From: [Enterobacter] lignolyticus SCF1
GTDB lineage: Bacteria; Pseudomonadota; Gammaproteobacteria; Enterobacterales; Enterobacteriaceae
Length of the DNA: 64,000 nt
NCBI RefSeq assembly: GCF_000164865.1
Contig: NC_014618.1
Span: 3,472,001-3,536,000, forward strand
Direction of reading: 5' to 3'
Numbering within the stretch: the first letter of the stretch is position 1; every line of letters begins with the position of its first letter. Shown here piece by piece: positions 51,951 to 60,441 of the stretch. A program made the position numbers and the translations under genes. The notes beneath the pieces were generated by a model. That model did not search any database. It saw nothing but the letters and a program-made list of their open reading frames with translations, and was not told the DNA's origin.

Positions 51951-52805
51951 ATGTCAGTACAGAATATCGTCAACATTACCGAAGCCAACCTGCACCAGAC
52001 GCTGGAACAGTCTGTCGCCACCCCGGTGCTATTCTATTTCTGGTCCGCGCGCAGCCAGCACTGCGAGCAGCTGACGCCGGTGCTGGACACGTTGGCAGCC
52101 CAATACAACGGGCAGTTTATTCTCGCCAAAGTGGACTGCGACGCTGAACAGATGATCGCCTCGCAGTTTGGCCTGCGCGCCATCCCAACCGTGTACCTGT
52201 TCCAGAACGGCCAGCCGGTGGACGGCTTCCAGGGCCCGCAGCCGGAAGAGGCGATTCGCGCCCTGCTCGACAAGGTGCTGCCGCGCGAAGAAGAGCTGAA
52301 GGCGCAGGAAGCCATGGCGCTGATGCAGGAAGGCAAACACGCCGAAGCGCTGCCGCTGCTGAAAGAGGCCTGGCAGCTGTCCGGCCAGGACAGCCAGATT
52401 GGCCTGCTGCTGGCGGAAACCCAGATAGTTCTGCACCGGACAGAGGATGCGCAGATCACCCTGAAAACCATTCCGCTGCAGGATCAGGACACCCGCTACC
52501 AGGGGCTGGTCGCGCAGATTGAGCTGCTGAAACAGGCCGCCGACACCCCGGAAATTCAGCATCTGCAGCAACAGGTTGATGAAAATCCGGACGACGCCGC
52601 GCTGGCGTCGCAGCTGGCGCTGCAGCTGCATCAGGTCGGGCGTAACGAAGAGGCGCTGGCGCTGCTGTTCGGCCACCTCAAAAAGGATCTCGGCGCGGCG
52701 GACGGCCAAGCGCGTAAGATGTTCCAGGAGATCCTGGCGGCGCTGGGCACCGGCGACGCGCTGGCGTCACAGTATCGCCGTAAGCTGTACGCCCTGCTCT
52801 ATTAA
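51951..52805 (+). CDS. cnoX: Thioredoxin-fold chaperedoxin CnoX (YbbN)
   Basis: 284 residues. An N-terminal thioredoxin fold (about 5-110) with the non-canonical site SQHC in place of CGPC, then TPR-like helices (about 115-284). Binds unfolded clients under bleach stress and passes them to GroEL. Follows ybbO after 59 bases. A REP element follows. Confidence 0.95.
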   Translation: MSVQNIVNITEANLHQTLEQSVATPVLFYFWSARSQHCEQLTPVLDTLAAQYNGQFILAKVDCDAEQMIASQFGLRAIPTVYLFQNGQPVDGFQGPQPEEAIRALLDKVLPREEELKAQEAMALMQEGKHAEALPLLKEAWQLSGQDSQIGLLLAETQIVLHRTEDAQITLKTIPLQDQDTRYQGLVAQIELLKQAADTPEIQHLQQQVDENPDDAALASQLALQLHQVGRNEEALALLFGHLKKDLGAADGQARKMFQEILAALGTGDALASQYRRKLYALLY

Positions 52806-52813
52806 TGAAAAAC

Positions 52814-52844
52814 GCCCGGTGGCGCTAGCGCTTACCGGGCCTAC
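52814..52844. repeat. REP (palindromic unit) element
   Basis: GCCCGGTGGCGCTAGCGC then TTACCGGGCCTAC between the convergent cnoX and fetB genes. Third REP copy in the window. Confidence 0.85.
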
Positions 52845-52859
52845 AAAATACGACACGCG

Positions 52860-53639
52860 CTATGATTTCTTAAGCTGCGTCACCACCAGCTGATGGCGCG
52901 CGTTGTAGAACTTCCGGTAGGTCAGATAGCAGCCGATGATCGTTGACAGGCTGGCGGTCGACAGCAGCATGAAGGTCACCATAATCTGATACTTAATCGC
53001 TTTTACCGGGTCAATACCAGCGAAAATCAGCCCTGACATCATCCCCGGTAAGCTCACCAGCCCCACCGTTTTGGCCGAATCGACCGTCGGAATGAGCGAT
53101 GCGCGAATGCTTTCGCGAATCAGCCGCGCCGAGGCCATCTTTGGCGTCGCCCCCAGGCTGAGCTTTTCCTGAATCTGCTGCTGCTCGCTGCGAAAGCGCT
53201 GTCCCAGGTTGTTGTAGCACAGCCCCACCGCCACCATCGCGTTACCGGCGATCATCCCGGAGATGGGGATCACCTGCATCGGCGTAAAGCTTATCGACCC
53301 CGAGAACACCAGCACCGCCAGGGTAAGCGCCGTGCCGGTAGTAATGGCAATAAACGACGATGTGAACGCCTTATCGATATATTTACTGCGCTTCTGGGCG
53401 TTCCACGCCGCGTTAAAACAGATAAACAGCACCATCAGCAGCGTCAGCACCGCGTGGTTGACGTTAAAGATGTACTTCAGCACGTAGCCGACAATCACCA
53501 GCTGCACAACCGCCCGGCAAATGCTCCAGATGATCTCTTTTTCCAGCGCCAGCTTTTCCCGGTAGCTGACGACAATGGCCACCAGCACCAGCACCAGCGC
53601 AAACGCCAGCGATCCGTTGGTAATATTATGCTCGCTCAT
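52860..53639 (-). CDS. fetB: Iron efflux ABC transporter permease FetB (YbbM)
   Basis: 259 residues from the ATG at 53639, matching E. coli FetB. About seven membrane helices; conserved PISGMIAGNAMVAVGLCYNN and LVSLPGMMSGLIFAGIDPVKAIKYQI. With FetA it exports iron and aids resistance to oxidative stress. Overlaps fetA by 14 bases. Confidence 0.94.
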   Translation of the reverse strand: MSEHNITNGSLAFALVLVLVAIVVSYREKLALEKEIIWSICRAVVQLVIVGYVLKYIFNVNHAVLTLLMVLFICFNAAWNAQKRSKYIDKAFTSSFIAITTGTALTLAVLVFSGSISFTPMQVIPISGMIAGNAMVAVGLCYNNLGQRFRSEQQQIQEKLSLGATPKMASARLIRESIRASLIPTVDSAKTVGLVSLPGMMSGLIFAGIDPVKAIKYQIMVTFMLLSTASLSTIIGCYLTYRKFYNARHQLVVTQLKKS

Positions 53640-54294
53640 GCGTGCTCTCCTGCATTGCGCCCGCATTCGCCGCCAGCGTAATGACGCTATCCGCATGGCG
53701 GATTTCGCCCCGATCGTGCGTGACCCACAGCACGGCAATATTTTTTTCCGCCGCGTAGTGGTGAATGATGTCGTTCACCTTATGCTTATTTTCTTCGTCC
53801 AGCGCGCTGGTAATTTCGTCAAGCAATAATACTTTTGGCAAAAACTGCAAATTACGAATGAGCGAGACCCGCTGTTTTTCTCCGCCGGAAAGTTCAGTGA
53901 TTGATTTTTCCAGCGTCTCCGGCGCTAAGCCAAAGCGGGCTAAATCGGCGAGCAGCGCTTCTGGCTCCGGGCGCTTATTGCGGATTTGCCACGGAAAAAT
54001 GAGATTGTCGTAAACGGTATCGCCAAACAGCACCGGCGTTTGCGTACAGTAGGAGACCTGCTGGCGATAGGCTTCCGGCGACAGGCGCTCGACGTCGTTT
54101 CCCTCAAACAGCAGCGTGCCGGAAGTGGGGCTAATCAGCGAAGCGATGATTTTGAGCAGCGTACTTTTACCACAGCCCGACGGGCCGGTAATCAGGGTGA
54201 ATTCGCCTTCCCGCAGCGTCAGATTGATATCGCGCAAAATAGTATTATCGCCGACGCGATAACCCACCTGCTTTAATTGCAATATTTCCTTCAT
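53626..54294 (-). CDS. fetA: Iron efflux ABC transporter ATPase FetA (YbbL)
   Basis: 222 residues. Walker A GPSGCGKST, signature LSGGEKQRVSLIRNL, Walker B VLLLDEITSALD, H-loop WVTHD. First gene of the fetAB operon, divergent from qmcA. Confidence 0.94.
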   Translation of the reverse strand: MKEILQLKQVGYRVGDNTILRDINLTLREGEFTLITGPSGCGKSTLLKIIASLISPTSGTLLFEGNDVERLSPEAYRQQVSYCTQTPVLFGDTVYDNLIFPWQIRNKRPEPEALLADLARFGLAPETLEKSITELSGGEKQRVSLIRNLQFLPKVLLLDEITSALDEENKHKVNDIIHHYAAEKNIAVLWVTHDRGEIRHADSVITLAANAGAMQESTHERA

Positions 54295-54415
54295 GATATA
54301 TCCGTTTTTTTGCGTACTAAACCTTGCCTATTGTATCCGTTATTGTTTCGCAGCGCTGGGGATAAAAGATATACTTTATCTTAGGTCGTTCAGGTAAAAA
54401 AACAGGAGGTTTTTG

Positions 54416-55333
54416 ATGCTCGTATTTATTCCCGTCATGATCTTTGTCGCGCTGGTGATTGTCGGCGCAGGGGTGAAGATTGTTCCTCAGGGCTTTCAGT
54501 GGACGGTTGAACGCTTCGGGCGTTACACCAAAACGCTGCAGCCGGGCCTGAGCCTCGTGGTGCCGTTTATGGACCGCATCGGCCGCAAGATCAATATGAT
54601 GGAGCAGGTGCTCGACATCCCCTCGCAGGAAATCATCTCGAAAGATAACGCCAACGTCACCATTGACGCCGTCTGCTTTATCCAGGTGATCGACGCGCCG
54701 AAAGCCGCCTATGAGGTCAGCAATCTTGAGCTGGCGATCATCAACCTGACCATGACCAACATCCGTACGGTGCTCGGCTCCATGGAGCTCGACGAAATGC
54801 TCTCCCAGCGCGACAGTATTAACACCCGCCTGCTGCATATCGTGGATGAAGCCACCAATCCGTGGGGCATCAAGGTCACGCGTATCGAGATCCGCGACGT
54901 GCGCCCGCCTGCGGAACTGATTTCCTCGATGAACGCTCAGATGAAAGCGGAACGTACCAAACGCGCCTACATCCTCGAAGCCGAAGGGGTGCGTCAGGCG
55001 GAAATCCTCAAGGCGGAAGGGGAAAAGCAGTCGCAGATCCTCAAAGCCGAGGGCGAGCGCCAGTCGGCGTTCCTGCAGGCCGAGGCGCGCGAACGCTCCG
55101 CCGAGGCGGAAGCCCGCGCAACGCAGATGGTGTCTGAGGCGATCGCCGCCGGGGATATCCAGGCGGTGAACTACTTCGTGGCGCAGAAATACACCGAGGC
55201 GCTGCAGCAGATTGGCTCTGCCAATAACAGCAAGGTGGTGATGATGCCGCTCGACGCCAGCAGCCTGATGGGGTCGATCGCCGGGATCGCCGAGCTGGTC
55301 AAAGACAGCGCCAGCGCGCGGAAAAAACCATGA
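54416..55333 (+). CDS. qmcA: SPFH/stomatin-like membrane protein QmcA
   Basis: 305 residues from the ATG at 54416 behind AGGAGG. An N-terminal membrane segment, SPFH/band-7 domain (about 20-190), and a long Ala/Glu-rich coiled coil with repeated ILKAEGE units (about 200-250). Forms membrane cage-like rings in E. coli. Overlaps ybbJ by four bases. Confidence 0.96.
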   Translation: MLVFIPVMIFVALVIVGAGVKIVPQGFQWTVERFGRYTKTLQPGLSLVVPFMDRIGRKINMMEQVLDIPSQEIISKDNANVTIDAVCFIQVIDAPKAAYEVSNLELAIINLTMTNIRTVLGSMELDEMLSQRDSINTRLLHIVDEATNPWGIKVTRIEIRDVRPPAELISSMNAQMKAERTKRAYILEAEGVRQAEILKAEGEKQSQILKAEGERQSAFLQAEARERSAEAEARATQMVSEAIAAGDIQAVNYFVAQKYTEALQQIGSANNSKVVMMPLDASSLMGSIAGIAELVKDSASARKKP

Positions 55334-55791
55334 TCGACGCGATCCTCACTCACCCGCATGTTTTCTGGCTAAGCCTTGGCGGGTTGCTGCTGGCGACGGA
55401 GATGCTGGGGGGAAACGGCTATCTGCTGTGGAGCGGCGTCGCGGCGCTCGTTACCGGGCTGCTGGTGTGGCTGCTGCCCGTCGGCTGGGAGTGGCAGGGC
55501 GCGCTGTTTGCGGTGCTGACGCTGCTCGCCGCCTGGCTGTGGTGGCGCTGGCTTACGGGCCGGGTCAGGCAGCAGAAAGCGACCGACAGCCATCTTAACC
55601 AGCGCGGCCAGCAGCTCGTCGGCATGCGCTTTACGCTCGACAGCGCCCTGAGCAATGGCCGCGGGCACATGCGCGTCGGCGACAGCTCGTGGCCGGTCAG
55701 CGCCGAAGACGATCTGCCCGCCGGCACCCACGTGGAGGTTATCGCGGTAGAGGGCATCGTGCTGCGCGTTCGCGCCTGCCCCCGCCGCTAG
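55330..55791 (+). CDS. ybbJ: NfeD-family inner-membrane protein YbbJ
   Basis: 153 residues: three membrane segments (about 10-80) and a small OB-fold beta domain (about 90-150; QLVGMRFTLDSALSNGRGHMRVGDSSWPVSAED), the NfeD pattern. It is always paired with an SPFH protein, here QmcA, to which it is translationally coupled. Confidence 0.94.
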   Translation: MIDAILTHPHVFWLSLGGLLLATEMLGGNGYLLWSGVAALVTGLLVWLLPVGWEWQGALFAVLTLLAAWLWWRWLTGRVRQQKATDSHLNQRGQQLVGMRFTLDSALSNGRGHMRVGDSSWPVSAEDDLPAGTHVEVIAVEGIVLRVRACPRR

Positions 55792-55795
55792 CCGA

Positions 55796-56215
55796 CTAGT
55801 GGCTTGATCCTGCTTTGTGGTGGTGACAGCCGCCGGCGAGATTGTCGATTATCGGGCACTCGGCGCTGTCATCGCCAGGACAGGCTTCCGCCAATGTCAG
55901 CAGCTGCGTACGCATGTTCTGCAGCTCTTTGATGTGCCGCTCAATATCCGCCACCTTTTGCAGCGTCCGCGCTTTCACATCGGCGCTGTGCCGTTCTGGA
56001 TCGTTAAACAGGTTCACCAGCTCGCCGCACTCTTCCAGATTAAACCCCACCTGCCGCGCCTGGCGCAGCAGCGTCAGCTCATCGAGGTGCTTTTGCGTGT
56101 AACTGCGGTAGCCGTTGTCGCCGCGCAGCGGCGGCGTCACCAGCCCTTTCTCTTCATAGAAGCGAATGGCTTTGCTGGTTAAACCGGTTTTTTTCGCTAC
56201 ATCGCTAATATTCAC
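55796..56215 (-). CDS. cueR: Copper-responsive MerR-family regulator CueR
   Basis: 139 residues. MerR HTH (MNISDVAKKTGLTSKAIRFYEEKGL), dimer helix, and the Cu(I) loop with Cys112 and Cys120 (ACPGDDSAEC), at the positions of E. coli CueR. A His-rich tail (HHHKAGSSH) follows. Activates copA and cueO when Cu(I) binds. Convergent with ybbJ, divergent from copA. Confidence 0.96.
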   Translation of the reverse strand: MNISDVAKKTGLTSKAIRFYEEKGLVTPPLRGDNGYRSYTQKHLDELTLLRQARQVGFNLEECGELVNLFNDPERHSADVKARTLQKVADIERHIKELQNMRTQLLTLAEACPGDDSAECPIIDNLAGGCHHHKAGSSH

Positions 56216-56224
56216 ATTTCCTCC

Positions 56225-56255
56225 TTGACCTTCCCCTTGATGGAAGGTTTAACCT
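56225..56255 (+). promoter_or_regulatory. CueR-controlled copA promoter
   Basis: TTGACC (56225-56230) and TAACCT (56250-56255) are 19 bases apart, the over-long spacer typical of MerR-family promoters. The dyad ACCTTCC-N7-GGAAGGT (56228-56248) lies in it, the known CueR site at copA. Confidence 0.9.
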
Positions 56256-56323
56256 TCATAACAGTTAGATGAAAGCATTATGTCGGTCAATATCTGACCG
56301 GGTAATTATAAAGGAGTTTTGTT

Positions 56324-58825
56324 ATGTCTCACACTATCGATCTGACGCTCGATGGCCTCTCCTGCGGCCACTGTGTTAAACGCGTGAAAGAGAGCCTGGA
56401 GCAACGTTCCGACGTTGAGCAGGCCGACGTCACCGTTACCGAAGCGCATATCACCGGCAGCGCCAGCGCTGAACAGCTGATTGAAACCATCAAACAGGCC
56501 GGATACGGCGCGGTCGTCAGCCACCCAAAGGCTAAACCGCTGGCAGAGTCATCAATCCCGTCGGAAGCACTGACAGCGGCCCCCCCAGAGCTTCCGGCAG
56601 CCGACGATATTGATGACAGCCAACAGCTGTTGATTAACGGTATGAGCTGCGCCAGCTGCGTCTCCCGGGTGCAAAACGCTCTTGCGGCGGTTCCGGGAGT
56701 GTCGCAGGCACGGGTAAACCTTGCGGAACGCACCGCGCTGGTCATGGGCAGTGCGTCCGCAGCAGAATTAGTGCAGGCGGTGGAGAAAGCGGGCTACGGC
56801 GCGGAGGCCATCGAAGATGACCAGGAACGCCGCGAACGCCAGCAGCAGACCGCCGTCGCCACCATGAAGCGTTTTCGCTGGCAGGCGATTGTCGCCCTCC
56901 TCGTCGGCCTGCCGGTGATGGTCTGGGGGATGATCGGCGACAACATGATGGTCACCGACGCGAACCAGTCTCTGTGGCTTGGCATCGGCCTGCTGACCCT
57001 CGCCGTGATGGTCTTCGCGGGCGGCCATTTTTACACCAGCGCGTGGAAGAGCCTGAGAAACGGTGCCGCCACCATGGATACGCTGGTTGCATTGGGTACC
57101 GGCGTGGCCTGGCTTTACTCCATGAGCGTCAACGTCTGGCCGCAGTGGTTCCCGATGGAGGCCCGGCACCTCTACTATGAGGCCAGCGCCATGATCATTG
57201 GTCTGATTAACCTCGGCCACATGCTGGAGGCCCGCGCCCGCCAGCGCTCGTCGAAAGCGCTGGAGAAACTGCTCGACCTGACGCCGCCAACCGCCCGGGT
57301 GGTCACCGAAGAGGGAGAAATCACCGTTCCTCTGGCGGACGTTCAGCCCGGTATGACGCTGCGCCTGACCACCGGCGACCGCGTCCCGGTGGATGGCGAA
57401 ATTACCCAGGGCGAAGCCTGGTTTGACGAAGCGATGCTCACCGGCGAACCGGTGCCGCAGCAAAAAGGCGACAGCGAAAGCATTCACGCCGGGACCGTCG
57501 TCCAGGACGGCAGCGTGCTGTTCCGCGCAAGTCGCACGGGCAGCCATACCACGCTGTCGCGCATTATTCGCATGGTGCGCCAGGCGCAGAGCAGCAAGCC
57601 GGAAATCGGCCAGCTGGCGGACCGCATTTCGGCGGTGTTTGTTCCGACCGTGGTGGTTATCGCGCTGGTCAGCGCCGCCATCTGGTACTTTTTCGGCCCG
57701 GCGCCGCAAATTGTCTACACCCTGGTCATTGCCACCACGGTGCTGATCATCGCCTGCCCGTGCGCCCTCGGGCTGGCAACGCCGATGTCGATTATCGCGG
57801 GCGTAGGGCGCGCCGCCGAGTACGGCGTACTGGTGCGCGATGCCGATGCCCTGCAGCGCGCCAGCCAGCTGGACACGCTGGTGTTTGATAAAACCGGCAC
57901 CCTGACGGAAGGGAAACCGCAGGTCGTCGCGGTCGTCACCGTGAACGGCGCGGAGGACGCCCAGGCCCTGCGTCTGGCCGCCGCCCTTGAGCAAGGCTCC
58001 AGCCACCCGCTGGCGCACGCCATTCTTGAGAAAGCCGCAGGCCAGACGTTGCCGCAGGTCAGCGACTTCCGCACCCTGCGCGGCCTTGGCGTCAGCGGCA
58101 GCGCGGAAGGCCGCGCCCTGCTGCTCGGCAACCAGGCGCTGCTCAACGAGCACAATGTGGATACCGCATCGCTTGCCGACGAGATTCAGGCGCAGGCCGC
58201 CCGCGGGGCGACGCCGGTGCTGCTGGCGATCGACGGCGTCGTCGCCGCGCTGCTGGCCGTGCGCGATCCGCTGCGCGAAGACAGCGTCAGCGCGCTGGCG
58301 CGCCTGCACCGTGAAGGCTATCGCCTGGTGATGCTCACCGGGGATAACCCCATCACCGCCAACGCGATCGCCAAAGAGGCGGGTATTGATGAGGTCATCG
58401 CCGGCGTGCTGCCGGACGGTAAAGCCGAAGCGATTAAAAAGCTGCAGGCGGAAGGTCGCCAGGTGGCGATGGTCGGCGACGGCATCAACGACGCCCCGGC
58501 CCTGGCCCAGGCGGAGGTCGGGATTGCGATGGGCGGCGGCAGCGACGTCGCTATCGAAACCGCGGCGATAACCCTGATGCGCCATAGCCTGGTCGGCGTT
58601 GCCGATGCATTGGCGATTTCGCGCGCGACGCTGCGCAACATGAAGCAGAACCTGCTGGGGGCGTTTATCTACAACTCGCTCGGCATCCCGATTGCGGCGG
58701 GCATTCTCTGGCCGCTGACCGGCACCCTGCTGAACCCGGTGGTGGCCGGCGCGGCGATGGCGCTGTCGTCCATTACCGTGGTCAGCAACGCCAACCGCCT
58801 GCTGCGCTTCAAACCTAAAGCATAG
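56324..58825 (+). CDS. copA: Cu(I)-exporting P-type ATPase CopA
   Basis: 833 residues. Two N-terminal metal-binding domains with CxxC (Cys14/17 and Cys109/112), eight membrane helices, the CPC motif in IACPCALG, phosphorylated Asp in DKTGT, TGE (MLTGEP), HP (SSHPLAHA) and the hinge GDGINDAPAL. Pumps Cu(I) to the periplasm, where the Cus system takes over. AAGGAG precedes the ATG. It is read from the CueR promoter. Confidence 0.97.
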   Translation: MSHTIDLTLDGLSCGHCVKRVKESLEQRSDVEQADVTVTEAHITGSASAEQLIETIKQAGYGAVVSHPKAKPLAESSIPSEALTAAPPELPAADDIDDSQQLLINGMSCASCVSRVQNALAAVPGVSQARVNLAERTALVMGSASAAELVQAVEKAGYGAEAIEDDQERRERQQQTAVATMKRFRWQAIVALLVGLPVMVWGMIGDNMMVTDANQSLWLGIGLLTLAVMVFAGGHFYTSAWKSLRNGAATMDTLVALGTGVAWLYSMSVNVWPQWFPMEARHLYYEASAMIIGLINLGHMLEARARQRSSKALEKLLDLTPPTARVVTEEGEITVPLADVQPGMTLRLTTGDRVPVDGEITQGEAWFDEAMLTGEPVPQQKGDSESIHAGTVVQDGSVLFRASRTGSHTTLSRIIRMVRQAQSSKPEIGQLADRISAVFVPTVVVIALVSAAIWYFFGPAPQIVYTLVIATTVLIIACPCALGLATPMSIIAGVGRAAEYGVLVRDADALQRASQLDTLVFDKTGTLTEGKPQVVAVVTVNGAEDAQALRLAAALEQGSSHPLAHAILEKAAGQTLPQVSDFRTLRGLGVSGSAEGRALLLGNQALLNEHNVDTASLADEIQAQAARGATPVLLAIDGVVAALLAVRDPLREDSVSALARLHREGYRLVMLTGDNPITANAIAKEAGIDEVIAGVLPDGKAEAIKKLQAEGRQVAMVGDGINDAPALAQAEVGIAMGGGSDVAIETAAITLMRHSLVGVADALAISRATLRNMKQNLLGAFIYNSLGIPIAAGILWPLTGTLLNPVVAGAAMALSSITVVSNANRLLRFKPKA

Positions 58826-58826
58826 C

Positions 58827-58858
58827 CCTAACCCCCGCCTCGTTTGAGGCGGGGGTTA
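58827..58858 (+). terminator. Strong hairpin after copA
   Basis: A perfect 14-base-pair stem (58827-58840 with 58845-58858) with loop GTTT directly after the copA stop. No T-tract, so partly a 3'-end stabiliser. Confidence 0.65.
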
Positions 58859-58913
58859 GCATTGCGCCTCCCGGGGCAACGCGCTAGCATGAGCCTTTCA
58901 TCACGGAGCGCGT

Positions 58914-59720
58914 ATGAGCCTGTTAAACAGAATAAAAATGCTGTGGCGAACCCTCTGCGGGGCGTCTTATTCCTGGCCCGCGCTGGATGTTATCCTTCCT
59001 GGCAACCGCCACCTTCACCTTGTCGGCAGCATCCATATGGGTACCCGCGATATGTCCCCGCTGCCTCCCCAGCTGCTGAAAAAGATCCGCCAGGCCGATG
59101 CGCTGATCGTCGAAGCCGATGTCTCCGGCAGCGACAGCCCCTTTGGCTCGCTTCCTGACTACCCGCCGCTGGCCGGGCGCCTGGCGGCCGACGTACTCCA
59201 GAAGCTGGAAAAACAGGCCGACGAGCTGGGTCTGTCGCTCGCCCTCTTCGACAACCAGCCGCTGTGGCAGATAGCCATGGTGCTGCAGGCGACCCAGGCG
59301 CAAACGCTGGGGCTGCGCGCCGATTACGGTATTGATTATCAGATGTTGAACAGCGTACGCGGTACGGATACCCGGGTGATTGAGCTGGAGGGGGCGGAGA
59401 ATCAGGTGGCACTACTGCGTCAGCTGCCGGACGACGGGCTTTCGCTGCTGGAAGATACGCTCACCCACTGGCACACCAACGCCCGGCTGCTGCAGGTGAT
59501 GATCGGCTGGTGGCTGGAGCAGCCGCCGACCAACGCCGCAGCGCCGCTGCCCAATACCTTTAGCGAAACGCTGTATGATGTGCTGATGCATCAGCGCAAC
59601 CTGGCGTGGCGCGATATGCTGCTGGCCCTGCCGCCGGGGCGCTACGTGGTGGCCGTCGGCGCGCTGCATCTGTACGGCGAGGGCAATCTGCCCGCCATGC
59701 TGGCTGCCGCGATAAAATAA
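58914..59720 (+). CDS. ybaP: TraB/GumN-family protein YbaP
   Basis: 268 residues. TraB-type signs: HLVGSIHMGTRDMSPLP with the GxxH motif near the start, LIVEADVSG, and a late VVAVGALHLYGEGNL with the second GxxH. Probable metal-dependent protease-like fold; role unknown. No signal peptide is obvious. The stop abuts the 3' end of ChiX, which runs the other way. Confidence 0.93.
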   Translation: MSLLNRIKMLWRTLCGASYSWPALDVILPGNRHLHLVGSIHMGTRDMSPLPPQLLKKIRQADALIVEADVSGSDSPFGSLPDYPPLAGRLAADVLQKLEKQADELGLSLALFDNQPLWQIAMVLQATQAQTLGLRADYGIDYQMLNSVRGTDTRVIELEGAENQVALLRQLPDDGLSLLEDTLTHWHTNARLLQVMIGWWLEQPPTNAAAPLPNTFSETLYDVLMHQRNLAWRDMLLALPPGRYVVAVGALHLYGEGNLPAMLAAAIK

Positions 59721-59799
59721 AAAAAATGGCCAATATTTCTATTGGCCCGTCAAAGAGGAATTTCATCGTTATTATTATCCCGGAGTTCGCACTCCGGAT
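59720..59799 (-). ncRNA. chiX: Small RNA ChiX (MicM/SroB)
   Basis: About 80 bases. The conserved core ATGAAATTCCTCTTTGACGG pairs with the chiP leader in E. coli and Salmonella and with dpiB. The terminator GGCCAATA-GAAA-TATTGGCC is followed by eight T. An AATAATAA Hfq-type stretch precedes the core. The 5' hairpin (CCGGAGT-GCGA-ACTCCGG) differs in sequence from the E. coli one but keeps the stem. It lies between ybaP and ybaK, as in E. coli. Represses chitoporin until chitosugar RNA traps it. Confidence 0.93.
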
Positions 59800-59805
59800 C
59801 TTCCG

Positions 59806-59835
59806 ATTGTCGCTCAAAGTAACCATCACTGCCAA
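59806..59835 (-). promoter_or_regulatory. chiX promoter
   Basis: On the minus strand TTGGCA (59835-59830) and GACAAT (59811-59806) are 18 bases apart, about seven bases before the expected RNA start at about 59799. Confidence 0.6.
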
Positions 59836-59921
59836 CACTATTGCGCAAGATAATACTATTTTTTCAGCAACCATCAGGCGTATGCTTGTCGCACTTCAGA
59901 TAGGCAGTAAGAAGGATGGTT

Positions 59922-60401
59922 ATGACTCCCGCCGTTAAGCTACTCGAAAAAAACAAGATTCCGTTTCAGATCCACACCTACGATCACGATCCTAACGAAA
60001 CCAACTTTGGTGATGAGGTGGTGCGTAAGCTGGGGCTGAACGCGGATCGGGTCTATAAAACGCTGCTGGTCGCCATGAATGGCGATATGAAGCAGCTGGC
60101 CGTCGCGGTCACGCCGGTCGCCACGCAGCTCGATCTGAAAAAAGTCGCCAAAGCGCTGGGCGCGAAAAAGGTGGATATGGCCGATCCCATGGTGGCGCAG
60201 CGCACCACGGGGTACCTGGTCGGCGGCATCAGCCCGCTCGGTCAGAAGAAGCGCCTGCCGACGCTAATTGACGCGCCTGCCCAAACGTTTGATACGATCT
60301 ATGTGTCCGGCGGTAAGCGCGGCCTGGATATTGAACTGGCGGCGGACTCTCTGGCGAAAATGCTGGATGCCAAATTTGCGGATATCGCGCGCAGGGATTA
60401 A
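59922..60401 (+). CDS. ybaK: Cys-tRNA(Pro)/Cys-tRNA(Cys) deacylase YbaK
   Basis: 159 residues, same length as in E. coli and near-identical. INS-like trans-editing domain that removes Cys from mischarged tRNA-Pro; the conserved Lys of LDLKKVAKALGAKKV and the GGISPLGQKK motif are present. Start at 59922 (AAGGATGG before it); an ATG two codons up is less likely. Confidence 0.96.
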   Translation: MTPAVKLLEKNKIPFQIHTYDHDPNETNFGDEVVRKLGLNADRVYKTLLVAMNGDMKQLAVAVTPVATQLDLKKVAKALGAKKVDMADPMVAQRTTGYLVGGISPLGQKKRLPTLIDAPAQTFDTIYVSGGKRGLDIELAADSLAKMLDAKFADIARRD

Positions 60402-60405
60402 CAGC

Positions 60406-60431
60406 ACCCGGTGAGCATCGGCTCACCGGGT
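60406..60431. terminator. Bidirectional hairpin between ybaK and ushA
   Basis: ACCCGGTGAGC and GCTCACCGGGT pair perfectly (11 base pairs) around ATCG, between the convergent ybaK and ushA. Short T/A runs only. Confidence 0.7.
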
Positions 60432-60441
60432 ACTTTCACCG

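Noticed and set aside
56768..58585. A 605-codon open frame antisense to copA
   Set aside because: It lies wholly within copA, has no ribosome site or recognisable domain, and such frames are expected opposite GC-rich codons.
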